The notes: generated by a model from the sequence alone, not told the origin. DNA of 22,365 nucleotides from Hemicentrotus pulcherrimus (GCA_003118195.1 BEXV01000530.1:139545-161909), one strand, 5' to 3'. Positions 1 to 11,002 are shown, counted from the stretch's first letter. A program made the numbers and translations.

Positions 1-34
1 TCTCTGTCTCTCTCCCTTTCTATCTCTTTATCTC
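1..34. repeat. CT-rich microsatellite at window edge
   Basis: Pyrimidine-only run built on tctct/tctg units with occasional a. It is the same kind of tract as the larger one near 9.15 kb and is cut by the window edge, so its full length is unknown. Confidence 0.7.
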
Positions 35-696
35 AAGATGGTTACAACTATTTAATAGCTGTAAGTGCGTTGTATTTCTAAAATGCTTTGACCATGAAGA
101 AACATTCCAATGTAGTAACATTACATACCATTTAATCATTCAAGTCTTTTTCAGAAAGGGAGCAAGAATTTCAACAACATTACTATTGGGAATAGTAAGG
201 CATCATTGGGGCCCATTACAGTCATTACTGATTCAAAAACCAAATTTGTTTTTCATCTTTTTTTAAATATGTGGGGCATACTGGTAGTCTAATTTAAGTA
301 GACACCAATTCTAGGATAAATAGCCTACACAATGATTTAAAATCACATGCCGCATCTAATGTATGTTCACTCATGCTGGTGCAACATAATCCCAATAATT
401 GGTTCAAAACATAAAAAAATCCCCCCCCCCAAAAAAAAAAAAAAATTGTGTTGTAAACAACAGCTCGTTTGCGGGCTGTGCTTGTCTATTGGAAAGGTAA
501 AATTTCATTATATTTTATTGGGTGTATACCACGGGATGAGATCTTCTTATAACTCTTTTTTCTTTGGGGGGGGGGGACCCAAATTCCTTCTCCTGCCCCT
601 CCTCTTATCAATCAAAATTGAGTAAACTCACCTCCTGTGTAATTTTGATCCTAAGTAACGCATCGCCCCAGTGTTGAATGAGACTGCACGTCTTAC
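35..696. other. non-coding stretch with C10A15 and G11 homopolymers
   Basis: No coding signal I can defend. It holds a run of ten C directly followed by fifteen A (421-445) and a run of eleven G (566-576). The 92-codon open frame crossing it (347-625) is made largely of homopolymer translations (Pro/Lys, then Gly) and is rejected. The last part, 632-696, could be the alternative 3' extension of the exon at 697-774. Confidence 0.5.
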
Positions 697-774
697 CAGA
701 GACCTGGGCGAGAGACTGCCTGGACGCTCCTCTCCCTTCATGTTGGGAGGTAATGAGGTTCTTTTCGTTGACAT
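697..774 (-). CDS. possible first coding exon, unknown protein
   Basis: On the minus strand an ATG at 774-772 has A at -3 (context caagATG) and opens 26 codons beginning MSTKRTSLPPNMKGEERPG and ending in SPRSL, at a good 5' splice site (CTG|GTAAGA, GT at 696-695). The frame stays open past that site for 21 more codons, and a second, near-consensus donor (GAG|GTGAGT) then cuts it at 632 just before the TGA. The exon could thus be 78 or 143 nt. The peptide is basic and rich in Ser and Pro, with no domain I recognise. Upstream there is an in-frame stop within a few codons, which fits a first coding exon, though an internal exon using the tttag upstream is possible. Any downstream exons lie beyond the left edge. 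Unidentified; moderate to low certainty. Confidence 0.35.
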
Positions 775-969
775 CTTGATTATACTAAACACTCTTCAAC
801 TTGAATAATAGTGTCATCCAATCACAAAATACAAGGTGTATACTCTCACAGAAAGAGAAACGATGCTAACAAATAGGTGCTGAAAGACAGTCTTGTCTCC
901 ATCTTAAATATTACTGGTCTATATGCTCCAATCTATATATTTTCCTCTTTCAAGTAAAGTGTACACCAT

Positions 970-1430
970 TCAAAGGTGTTGGATACGGTTGTGATACAGT
1001 GGTAATGTAGATTGTATTAGAATCGTGTGATGCTCCTTCACATTAGCAAACACACATTCAAGAAGCTTGATCTGTGCAGACCGAGTCTCGCTGATCACTT
1101 GAATCGCGCTAAATAAACTCCTCAATTTCAGACAATGTTTGTGCTCTTCAAGCTGACGAGATCGCAGAGTCATATTTCTTTAGGAGTACATCTTGAAACC
1201 CTTCCACAGCAGGGGTACATCACAGATTGTACTGATTCGTGGGCTTGGGAACTTCTTCACGCCTGTCTATCACACAACGACGACTCCTCATAAGAATGCT
1301 AAACTTCCAAAAGGTATTTCGACCCCCTTCGCAGCACCCTTCACAGGTGGATTAAGATTCCTACCCCACATGTAGAAGGCGGCATCGATGATCTCTCGAA
1401 ACCTTCAAGAGGGGTCTCCTTACCAGACTG
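970..1430 (-). pseudogene. coding-like tract broken by frameshifts
   Basis: Several neighbouring frames look protein-like but none is intact. On the minus strand, 1404-1290 reads as a run containing REIIDAAFYMWGRNLNPP and ending in FGSLAFL before a stop. A different frame at 1173-970 gives 67 codons (LEEHKHCLKLRSLFSAIQV and onward). The plus strand also has a fairly open frame here with two stops (1190-1480). GC content is higher than in the flanks. I read this as a decayed gene or transposon ORF, but I recognise no family and cannot settle the strand. Low certainty. Confidence 0.2.
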
Positions 1431-2463
1431 TGCAAGGGACACCACTTTTGTTTTCTATATGCCCTACAACTCGAGTAGTGGACTACAAATATAGTCATGT
1501 ATAGTTTCACATATAGCTACCTTCTGACTAATAAATATATTGTATGCCTAGCAGGACGATTGTGGGAAAAATAATTAGCTTTGTTCAATCATCCGTTGTC
1601 CACAGTTACTCCATTTTATGTGGCCAAAAATTGTATATTCGTGGGATGAGCACCATTGGTTCAACGAGTCTCAGAGGCAGGAACCGCTAATCCGCACAAA
1701 AGAAATACTTCAGCCATGGCATTCACCCTCGCATACCTTCGATTCTCAAAACTGTGCAAATGGCACAATGAACATTAGAATGACTTTTTGTCACAATAAA
1801 CTGTTGAGCTTAGTAATAAATCAAGCTTAAGGTCAATGGATTGGACAAAAGAAATTATCATACCACAATTCTGATTTTGAAAAATGATTTACTGAAGATC
1901 GCTATCAAATTCTAAGCGTAACTGCATTGTGTAGTTCTTGCCGTAATTGTAAGATAAGTGCCAGTTCACAATAAAGATGACAATGATGCAGCTTTGGTAA
2001 TGATCCAATCACCTAAATTTCACAGTTCTTGCTCTAGTTCCAGCAACCGACATCAAAATGAAGTGAACATGAACAGAGTGTCGTCACCAGAGGCATTCTC
2101 GTTGACCCCATACCACAGACTGTTTCAAATATGATGTCAACCATCCAATGCAATGCAGGCTTTACCGGTAGTCTAAAAGAAATTCTTGATGACAAAGAAA
2201 ACTATCGCTTCTTGATTCCTCAGTATCCTGCAAATCCCAATTTGTCCAGCAATTAATGTTCCAGTTTAAGAACATAAACGCTTTTCAGAACATGCACCGA
2301 GTGATGGTTGTATAGTTACACGGCAACTCCAATTCACCTCGAGCACTTGCAAGGCTTCCCGAGTTGATTGCAACATTCAATCAATATCATCACAGCAGCA
2401 GACAATACTTGGAATGTCTTCTATGTGTCCTCAAGAACACAGAACACACTGATCATCACCTAC
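1431..2463. other. no gene seen
   Basis: About 1 kb with only short open frames on both strands. A 70-codon frame at 1618-1830 has no splice context or recognisable composition. I see nothing else that can be supported. Confidence 0.4.
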
Positions 2464-2650
2464 CTGCCTGAACAGTCTCCCAGATGTGCACACGGCGGGG
2501 CCAGTGGGCAGAGACGGAGCAAGAACCCCTCCTGAGGAATGCCTTTGTCCGGCAGGCAATCGATGGACATTGATAGAGCAAAATGGAAGAGGGAGACCAT
2601 CCTCAAAGGAGTTCTTATTGATCGTGAGGTTGGGACTCACATGAGGCTTC
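2464..2650 (-). CDS. possible exon, unknown Ser/Pro-rich protein
   Basis: On the minus strand a frame of about 62 codons runs through SPNLTINKNSFEDGLPLPF and HRLPAGQRHSSGGVLAPSLP to GRLFRQ, where it meets a good donor (CAG|GTAGGT, exon end at 2464). The composition is varied and CpG is raised against the AT-rich flanks. There is no in-frame ATG and no strong acceptor just upstream; an in-frame TGA lies near 2659, so the 5' boundary is approximate. The opposite strand holds a competing open frame from an ATG at 2539 (95 codons, to 2826) with no obvious splice sites. One of the two is probably a shadow. No domain recognised. Confidence 0.3.
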
Positions 2651-2916
2651 ACACTTCACTGCATGTGACTGCTGCAATTGATTCAAGAGAACATATTTCT
2701 TCTTTTCATTCAAAACAGTCCACTCAGTTTCCAATGCCAGGACAGCTGAAATTGCTTTCAAAGGAAATATTATCTCAACAAGCAAACCAAGACGAAACCA
2801 TCAAAAAAGGTCACTATAAAATGTGATGCTCTCCATACATCTAGAAGTTAGTGTGTTACTGTTATATTCATTATTAGAGAAGAATTCACTTCCTAACTTT
2901 TTATCTTATTGCTCAG

Positions 2917-3061
2917 GATAGAAACACAATACAACAGCAAGATTACAAGAACAAAACCAAAGGATGGTGGAACTGAAACAAATTCTGAAGTGCATTCTTT
3001 CAAGCATTGTCCAAAGCTGATCCAAAAGTCAATACTATCTAGTCAGAACAGGGTTTACTGA
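2917..3061 (+). CDS. possible exon with textbook acceptor
   Basis: The acceptor is strong: a branch-point-like tcctaac at 2891-2897, a T-rich tract, then gctcag ending at 2916. In phase 1 the exon reads 47 codons (IETQYNSKITRTKPKDGG and onward, ending QNRVY) to a TGA at 3059-3061, so it could be a terminal exon. The peptide is hydrophilic with no recognised domain. No upstream exon with a clear donor was found on this strand. The following 400 bases stay coding-like in other frames (see 3162-3431), which also fits a degraded gene. Confidence 0.25.
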
Positions 3062-3161
3062 AATTTCTGAAGCCCTTGATGGCAAATGAATACTCAAGGA
3101 CAATAGAGGAAAAGACCATCCAATCCATAATACATTTGACCATCTTGTAAGAAGGGGCACT

Positions 3162-3431
3162 TTGGAAATTGGGCAGGCCTGTGGTCTATTCTTCGGACAG
3201 ACGAAAATTCAATGGATCGGTACTGGACTCAACATGTGGGCCCTACAAGCCCTCGATTGCAAAGAACCAAGACCAGAGACCACCATGGAAGAATACTTCA
3301 CATTTATTACTTTTCTATCAAGGATAAGCTACTTTTGGGATGAATTACAATCTCTTACAAGTTCCAGACAAACGGTTTACATTCAAATAAGAGGTTTAAT
3401 GAATGAAAACTTGCAACTCATAGGGTGTTAA
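3162..3431 (+). pseudogene. coding-like tract, disrupted frame
   Basis: A frame on the plus strand reads protein-like from about 3015 to 3431: it includes LVRTGFTEISEALDGK, a stop, then FDHLVRRGTLEIGQACGLFF, QTKIQWIGTGLNMWALQALD and EEYFTFITFLSRISYFWDEL, ending at TAA 3429-3431. It has no ATG at 3162 (TTG only) and is interrupted by in-frame stops near 3088, so it is not an intact gene. The amphipathic, aromatic-rich composition suggests a former globular protein or transposon ORF, but no family is recognised. Confidence 0.25.
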
Positions 3432-4399
3432 TGATCAAACAAATATACTTTGGCCAGAAGAAATACCAATAGGATTTTTTTTTTCATGAAACCTTTTTCT
3501 TGAGAGCATTCAATAAGGAAACAAAATCCATTTTTGTTTTTAACAGATGTACTAGACAAATATTCTTACTATTACTCATTTTCTTTTGCTCTTAAAAGCA
3601 ACAAATTACTTGTTGTTTTTCAAAGTTGTCCTATTGATCGGTTTTAGTTGTGCTCATGAAAGGACGAAAGAAAAATCCACTGAGAAAGTTGTTCAACAAG
3701 ACAACCACAAAAAGATGTACAAGCAAACAAAGTTTTTCTTTTCTTCCTTCAAATGCTTGAGTTACGGTAAATAAAAGAGTAGGTGGAAAGAAAAAAGAGA
3801 AACACTTGAACTTTATTCTGATATTCAACAAAAGACTAGACATGGGGTTCAAGTGTTGGAACACTTTTTGTGTTTAATTAACACTTGGCAAACAATAAGT
3901 TGCACTTTGTATGTTTGCCGCAAGTTGTTGTTCTGCACTTTCGTCTGCAGCGAATTGATGAGAAGAGTCATGTCATCAGACAATGTCCTTTATCCAAAGT
4001 CAATTTCTATTTTGGGTCTTCCAAAGGTAGACAAACAAAGAAATGAATCACAATTGATGCCACTGATGCAATCATCACATTATCTTATTAAATTTACTCA
4101 TCACAATAGAAATAAAATTGAATATTTCAAGTACTCGGTGGTAGTTCACTGTTAAATATGGTTTCAAAACTGTGAATAAATAGATTGATGCATCAACTGA
4201 TTACAGTTAACTTGCATGAACGATACTGCAATTTGAAACTGGCATTCTAAGGAAGGTTATGTACATTTGCCTAACCACTTGATATTTAAAAAATGAAATC
4301 TCCAGAGGTTCCAAATTGACTCCATGAAAAAGAATCATTAAATTCGGTCAGCTATATACACTTCGTTATGTTTTCCTTTCCTTTATTTATCCCTGGTAG
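3432..4399. other. no supported gene; two short open frames
   Basis: Frames at 3586-3774 and 3853-4155 on the plus strand are open (62 and 100 codons) but have AT-rich, Cys/Lys-skewed translations. I found no convincing splice context. They may continue the decayed tract to their left. Poly-T at 3475-3484 separates the two blocks. Confidence 0.35.
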
Positions 4400-4632
4400 A
4401 AATCAATTTGAAAAAAGCGCCAGATAAAGCTTTGAAATACATGTTTTCCAATATAATATTGGTCCTTAAGTCAATTTTAAGTTTGGATCAAGAAAAGCCT
4501 CCTTTTCTCCATTACCTGCACTACCATTTTTACTTTCTTAATTTGCATTCCATCACTCCTGACGCCAAAACTAAACAACTTTTCCCCAAAGATGGAATTG
4601 AACTCTATTACCCGGTCATATACAATCCATAG
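4400..4632 (+). CDS. possible terminal exon, unknown protein
   Basis: A long pyrimidine tract (about 4370-4394) leads to ccctggtag, an acceptor ending at 4399. In phase 2 the exon reads 76 codons (INLKKAPDKALKYMFSNIIL and onward, then DQEKPPFLHYLHYHFYF, ending YYPVIYNP) to TAG at 4630-4632. An AATAAA at 4873-4878 lies about 240 bases downstream, where a 3' UTR could end. The peptide has no recognised domain. Chance remains a real explanation in AT-rich DNA. Confidence 0.22.
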
Positions 4633-5514
4633 CATCTATTAAGCATATATGCTCCCTTCTTACAAGCTTAAGAAATACCATTAGACCAGAACTTAAAATT
4701 AGCAGTTGCCCACTTGCCAATAGCCATCTAAAATCTTGAAGGGAACCTTAAATGCCTTTATTGCCCATATGACATTTGTAATTTGGTGCAGTTCACCGTA
4801 TGCTCTTAGAAAATCCAAACTATGAATTTGGCAACTTAATTGTCTAGTTTGTTAAATGAAATTGAAAAACCAAATAAAAAGCCGAATGACACCCTGAAGA
4901 CCTAAAGGTTATCAGGTAAAGTAGCCCTGCCCCATGATACAACAGTGTGAAAAGTGACAGAGACTGTTTGCAGAGGACTTACGGCGATGATGATGGGTTA
5001 ATTATTCTAAGAGCCAACACCAAACTGTGGATACTGAATACTTCAAAGGAGAGGTGCACGTACTGTACTTCAAAATAAAAGTGAAGAGAGAAGTATCTAA
5101 CTCTTCAAGGTACTTATAAAACTTAGGTAGCTATGATAAATTCCACCAAAAGAGACTTGGACATCATGATATCTTCGGACATGCCAGTTCAACTGTAATA
5201 CACACACAGACACACACACAATTCAACTACATATTTTTTGTACAATACATGCAGGCTTGATCAGATATGATGAAGTAAAACCTCGGCATATTTGTTATGA
5301 TGGCATACAGTGTAACAAGCTTCAATTTTTAGAATCTTATAACACAGAGCTCAAAGAATATTAGCAAGTCCTCTGCTGAAAGCAGTTGCCATTCATTTCA
5401 CACGTTAAAAAACAAAGCAGCTGTTTTGCGGTGGTTTACCATGCCATGGCATATATTTGAACAAGTCTTTTTTTTAATGTTAAATACATGTTACATTTGA
5501 TGAAATTTAAGCTA
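4633..5514. other. non-coding stretch with CA microsatellite
   Basis: No coding signal. Holds an AATAAA at 4873-4878 and an interrupted (CA)n run at 5199-5220. Confidence 0.5.
5199..5220. repeat. (CA)n microsatellite
   Basis: Alternating ca units with a single g interruption at 5209. Confidence 0.85.
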
Positions 5515-5815
5515 TGGTCACAAATCTGAGCAGCGACTGACCGATCAGTAGCCTGCTCGGTCGCTGCTGGAATTTAGGCATCCCCCAGCAATTAGGTCGG
5601 TGCCGGGCGGCGACCGCCCAGGCACCGAGCGTATTTTGGGCAGCGAGTGAAAAGTGAGCAGGCGCCGCCCAAATTTTAACTCCGCGCTAAAACTTCAGCG
5701 GCGACCGAGCGGTGCCTGGGCGGCCGCCGCTCGGTGGCCAGGCAGCCGCCCGGCAGAATTGATTAAAAACTGGCCACTCGGCCGCCGAGCAGGCTACTTT
5801 TGGGTAATGTGACCA
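5515..5815. mobile_element. GC-rich foldback MITE-like element
   Basis: The ends are a perfect 12-base inverted repeat: gctatggtcaca at 5511-5522 and tgtgaccatagc at 5808-5819. The embedded TA on each side (5513-5514, 5816-5817) would be the target duplication, as in Tc1/mariner-type MITEs. Further in, both ends carry agtagcctgctcgg (left about 5550-5563, right in reverse complement about 5784-5797). The interior is extremely GC-rich, in contrast to the AT-rich flanks, and folds on itself: for example cggtgcc-gggcgg at 5598-5610 pairs with ccgccc-a-ggcaccg at 5614-5627. It has no ORF, so it would be non-autonomous. Family assignment is inference from structure. Confidence 0.75.
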
Positions 5816-6760
5816 TAGCATAACTAATGAGAAGTTTTATTTTGATTAGTCATTATTGCCCAATTACGGTAACAACACCACTGCAAATGGACTATATAGT
5901 ATTTAGTATGAATTTCATCAGCTATTGAAAGAGAATTTTGCTGAGCATCAGGTGTCAACAAGCCCTTTAAGAAGAGAGGATCAGCCTCCTAAAACTTAAT
6001 TAGGCTATCAGAGGATAGAGATCCTTCAGGCTGACAGCTAGGTCCAATTGGACTTCAACGTCATCTTGGAGGACCTGACGTTGTCATTCTATTGTCAAAA
6101 GAAGATCTCAGTATGTCAAGAGGGTGCAAATAATAGAACCTCTCCAGTGTCAAGGAGGTACAGCGATAAGGTGGACTTTTCTCGCTGAAACTGTTTAAAG
6201 CAAAAAAATGTTCCATTTTTAGAGTAAACATGTCCCTGGGTTCTTAACTACGGTGTACCGTACATTAATAGAACATATATTAGGGGCTTGGTGTAACTCA
6301 GAAGGCGCCTTTGGCAAACACTTATATTCAAGTAGAGATTGAAATACTAGTATATTTCATACTAAGGAGATATTTACTCAGCTATTAAAGTGAAAAGGAT
6401 GTAGATTGAACAAAGATATTATATATCAACACATTTATCTAACCTTCAAACGACTCTATTTTACTATTGTTACATCTCAAAATGAACCTCTCCACATTTA
6501 AAACCAGTTGAATGCAATGAGCCATACATGTAATATTCAACATTATTTTTGTTCAAATGTTGCTAAGCTGTAAAATAAGACTTCTGTAATGATAATTACA
6601 CTTAAATTCTAAGAAAAATCATCAACATTATGGTTATCACTTGAAACTTTGATTCAATGAATGCCTCCGGCTACTTTGTAGCAGAGGCATAGTAAGAAAA
6701 TAAAGACATATTTAATATCTCCAATTTAAGAAAAGAGCATGCACGTTCCAAGCACACTTA
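5816..6760. other. no gene seen; two small hairpins
   Basis: AT-rich, no supported ORF. It contains a perfect 8-bp inverted repeat, caacgtca (6056-6063) with tgacgttg (6076-6083), and a hairpin atgcctc (6661-6667) with gaggcat (6684-6690) around a cta/tag inner pair. The latter is probably a short repeat fragment. Confidence 0.4.
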
Positions 6761-7075
6761 AAGCCCCTCTTAAGTGTTGGGAATCCAAATTCGCCAACAA
6801 TTTGATGGCAAAATTTCACTTAAATTGTATCATAATGTGAAAAAGTATGTCTTTTAAGACACACTTCTGCTAAGATCCCCCACCCCCTAAAAAAAGTGTT
6901 CGAAGACAAATATTGATAAACGAATACAAAGTCCCTTTAAAAGACTACAAAAACATTTCTTTTGGAAATCCTTTAAGAAATGCATCTTAAATGACATCCT
7001 CTTTCACATTATGAAACAATTTAAGTAAAATTTTGCCATCCAATTCTAGGGGCTCCCAACACTTTAGAGGGGCTT
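6761..7075. mobile_element. foldback MITE with ~115-bp inverted arms
   Basis: The left arm begins aagcccctcttaagtgttgg at 6761. The right arm, read on the minus strand from 7075, begins aagcccctctaaagtgttgg. The match continues inward through gatggcaaaatttcacttaa (left) and its near-identical right counterpart, and through tcataatgtgaaa in both, giving arms of roughly 115 bp around a loop of about 85 bp. TA flanks both ends (6759-6760 and 7076-7077). No ORF. The structure fits a non-autonomous TA-target DNA transposon. Arm divergence is modest by eye, so insertion may be moderately old. Confidence 0.85.
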
Positions 7076-9149
7076 TAACATGTTCAGTGCTATCAAAACA
7101 TGTTGTGTCCTACAAAATGGAGAAAAAATACTGAATAGAATGGCTAAATTTGGGTCACATGGATCTAAAGGATATAACAAAGAGCAGAGAAATGTCTGAA
7201 CAACAAGTGTCCTGAAGGCGAGGCATAGAAATAACAATGGGAGGAATCAAAAGACGAGTGGCGCTAAATGTTCCAATCAAAACTTTGTCTGGAGTTGGAA
7301 ATACGTCACAGTTTATTTCACAATAATTTGAGCAAGGAGGCGCATCACGATGCATATGACAGATGCTATGCTGAACAGAAGATTACTATATCTTGTCGTG
7401 TTTCTTATTCTTCCCTTTTGAGGGAGGATAATTAGTCAATACCCCTGAGAATGCAAATGATCCCCCATTTGTTCTCTCATCCTTGATTTCTGATCAATTT
7501 TTCATTTTTAGAATTATAGATGTGCCAATTTGGCTTCTGTTGAGAATACTTCTCTGATTAAAAGCAGGACCATTAATCCAGGAAAAAACGCAGCAAGGAT
7601 AATCTGCCGTGAATCATCAAGCTGTCCTCTTTGGGGTCTGAGTTTCTTTGAGAAGCAGCCACAATTTGTTTGAGATCATAGCGGAGTAGTAATCATTGAA
7701 TACATTGTTGTGTACATCCATTCATGAAAGATTTCTATTTACATCAAAGCTTTGGCACTATTTTCAACATTTCATCCCCCTCCCCCCGCCCCCTCTAGCA
7801 GTACTAAACAATTATAATCCAAACCCTAAAACAGTAAGGATTAAAATCAGTACCATTTAAAATGGTCCATTGTCAGCACCCAACAAAGGTGCAACACTAG
7901 AAATCTCTTGTATACCGGTACTGCACTTTCACAGTTGCACCAAGAAGCACCCCCTGTAACTCAATTCTCCACCAGACTTAGTTGGAAAGGGAGTGGTGGA
8001 TGAAGCACTTTAAAGGGATTGGGTATCGTCTCAGATTCTGAAACAAAATCCTGGGTTTAGCACATGCTGCAATCATAATTATAAACCTTCAGGTCAGTCA
8101 CAAACAAACTGTATTTTGTTTTTTACAAGCCGATCATTTGTCTGATTATCAAGAAATTTAAGATTAGATATCAAAATTTCAAAAACCGTCTTCCGTATTC
8201 ATATTTGTCTATCGGGGAAAATGAGTATGGTAAGACCGTTCACTAAAAGACTTTTAATTTTTTGAGGAACTTCATGATCATTTTGAAGCGCATTTCTTTT
8301 CGGGCTTCAATATTACACCTTTCACAGACAATAATAACAGGTAGGGCCATGCATCTCGGATTTAACATTATAATACAATGCCTTTATTGTGACTACATCC
8401 ATACTAGCCTGGCTGTATATCATCATATTGTGCAAATTAAGTCTTGTATTTAATCCCTTTTATAAACGACTTGTTTCACCACTGTTACTAGGGATCCCAC
8501 TTCATATTCCCACTTTATAAGGCCCCCATAACTGCCATACGTATCATTAGTTGAGAAACCTTAAACTCTTTTCATAAGACATTTCAAGAAGAAGAAGTCA
8601 TAAAATTGTTAAAAATCCTCCAGTTTATTTTATTTTTAATCTTTTCCAACCCCCACCCGCTCCCCCTTCATCTTTAATGCACAAGTGAGCTTTCTCTGGA
8701 TAAAGTGTTCTTATCACTAACAGTAGATTTATTCAGACAGATATGTTCAATTTGCATCAAAAACTTTCTAAGAAAGTAACTGTGCAGTCTTGTAGTTTAC
8801 CTTCAAATAATCCAATTCTTATGAATCCTTACAAATATGAAGAGTTCCTAAACTTTCTATGCAGATATCACTTTAAAATGCAAAATGGTAGGGTAACAAA
8901 GTGCCATTCATTGCACAGTTAATATTTAAAATGATAAGAGTATAAGTGGGGATAAGTGATGTACCAGTACTCTTTTAAATGAATGCAGGCTACCTGCCAA
9001 GTCCGATTGAACAGAGGTGTCAGCTATTCTTGCAGACAATAAAAAGGTTTTAACGGAGAGGTGTTTCTTCCTATTGAATCTTTATCCAGGTTTTGAATAC
9101 AACCAATCAAGAGCTTCACTCGAACATAATGAAATATGTCAATCTTTCA
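7076..9149. other. about 2 kb without a supported gene
   Basis: Only short frames. A minus frame at 7355-7155 (66 codons from ATG, with PTPDKVLIGTFSATRLLIPP) is varied in composition but lacks splice sites. A C-rich patch lies at 7775-7796. A possible repeat edge, aaagggattgggtatcgtct, begins near 8011, but I could not find a partner for it. Confidence 0.4.
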
Positions 9150-9420
9150 GCCTCTCTCCCTTGCTCTGCCACTCTCTCCCCTCTCTCTCTCTCTTTCTCT
9201 TTCTTTCTCTCTCTCTTTGTCTGCCCCTCTCTCTCTCTTTATCTCTCTCTAAATCTTTCTCTCTCTCTATTTCAATATCTCTCTTACTGTCAACCCCTTT
9301 TTCTTTTTTTTTTTCTCTCTCACGGTCTCTGCTGTCTCTCTTTCCATCTCACTCTCCCCTCTCCCTCTTTCCCCTTTTAACATCCCAACTTTTTCTTTCT
9401 CTTTTTCTACTCACAATATC
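9150..9420. repeat. large polypyrimidine (CT)n tract
   Basis: Roughly 270 bases of almost pure C and T on the plus strand, mostly ctctct and tttct units, with a looser continuation at 9490-9560. It translates to Ser/Leu/Phe runs in all plus frames, which explains the open frames of 152 and 95 codons; those are artefacts. Long mirror-like polypurine/polypyrimidine tracts can form triplex DNA, which is established behaviour for such sequence but not shown here. Confidence 0.9.
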
Positions 9421-9560
9421 TCATTATTTAAGGATATCTTACCCTCTTCATAGACCTACATGTACTACAAAGTAGTAATGGGTCCATGCTCTCTTCATCT
9501 CTCCTTTTCTTTCTTTACATCTTCTCTTTCACTTATCATCCCTCCATCTTTTTGTCTCTA

Positions 9561-11002
9561 AACATCATCAGCAATTTGAAAAACAAGCATACTTCACATG
9601 AGACCTAGAAGGGTGTCAACTAACTTTTAGCTGGTGTATTAGTGATGAAAGTTAATTTCTGACTCCCACAGTCTCATCAGACAATTTTATAGTTTTTACA
9701 ACTTTAATAATGCCCATATATATTTGGTAGACTTTCATAATGCCCGATATCTTAAATATCATTAACTGTAAAGCCAAACATGCATTGTCACAGGCAAACA
9801 AGTGCATTGAAAAAAGAGCTCATTTTCATAAGAGGATTTAAAATCAAATCAATCTAAATACCTCTGAAAGCCTAACAAGTAGTTTAACCACGTCAAAACA
9901 ACACAATAAAATGCAGGATAAGAACTAGAGGACATGATTTAACAAATCATGGATTAGCTTACATGAAAATTGGCCAATTATTTCAAAATATTTCTTCCAG
10001 GTCTTCACAACCTTGTCACTACAAAGCTTTAACACGAAAGAGAAGGGCAAACGGTTATGACGTCTGCACAGCAATTTTTACAGGGGGAGGACATACCTGA
10101 AGTTTGATTCCAAATGGACATGCTCAAATGTTGTAATTAATTCCCTGTGCCCCCCCCCCCCACCAAAAAAAAAAAGCGGGCAAATTATTTCTTCTTAGAC
10201 TGATGCCAACAAAGGAAAAGACATACAACCGTATTGAAGCAGAAAGATAATCTGTCCGTGAATGATTCAATTAATATCATCTACTTTCGTTTTCATTCAA
10301 TGACTGCCTCACAATAAAGATGAATTTTTAGTTCTGTGGGGAATAATCCTAAAATGGCACATAAAAATTGGCAATTTGTTGGTCAAGACTTTAATCCTAT
10401 TAGAATAATGCTGATTCTGTACATAAGTAATATCAAAACACCATAAAAAACATGAAAAACATATGAGTCATAGGGCAATCATTCAATTTAGGTAGAAAGG
10501 ACAGAGTTGGATAATCAAAATACAAAAGATTGTTAATTTGTTTACGAGTTAAGAATATCGACCTCATGATCCCACTTTCTAGATTAACATTTAACAAGGC
10601 AAAACAAGTTTGTTACAACTTTCCAGTTCATGTTGCCCAAAAGGAGGACACAGATGAATAGTTGCGAGGTTTATAGGCCTGGTACAACAAAGGGAACGAA
10701 AGAAATTAAAAATGGTCAACTCCATTGTGACAATCTCAATCTCATTCTGTGCGAGACAGAGAAGGGACAAATTCATTACAATATCTAAAATTAAATTTTG
10801 TTTGAAAGGGATGACTTTGGTAGTTTGTTTAAGTTCCTGGAAACTTACAATAGACCAATATGTTTTTTTATGACTCATGGTATCATTGACATAATCATAT
10901 ACACAGAAAAGAATAGACGTTCATTGCAATGAGGTGTCTACCATTATGTAGATGTGCTCTAGTGATAACCCCTCCATGGTCAATTCCTTACACCAGTTCA
11001 AT
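9561..11002. other. no gene seen; C12/A11 homopolymer pair
   Basis: AT-rich, without supported exons. A C12 run at 10150-10161, then acc, then A11 (10165-10175) repeats the C-run/A-run pattern of 421-445. A minus 95-codon frame at 10878-10591 has no splice support. Confidence 0.4.

Noticed and set aside
347..625. 92-codon plus-strand frame
   Set aside because: Passes through C10A15 and G11 homopolymers, whose lengths are unreliable; no splice or family support.
9017..9475. Open frames of 152 and 95 codons on the plus strand
   Set aside because: They are translations of the CT-rich tract (Ser/Leu/Phe runs) and stay open because pure pyrimidine sequence cannot encode stops.
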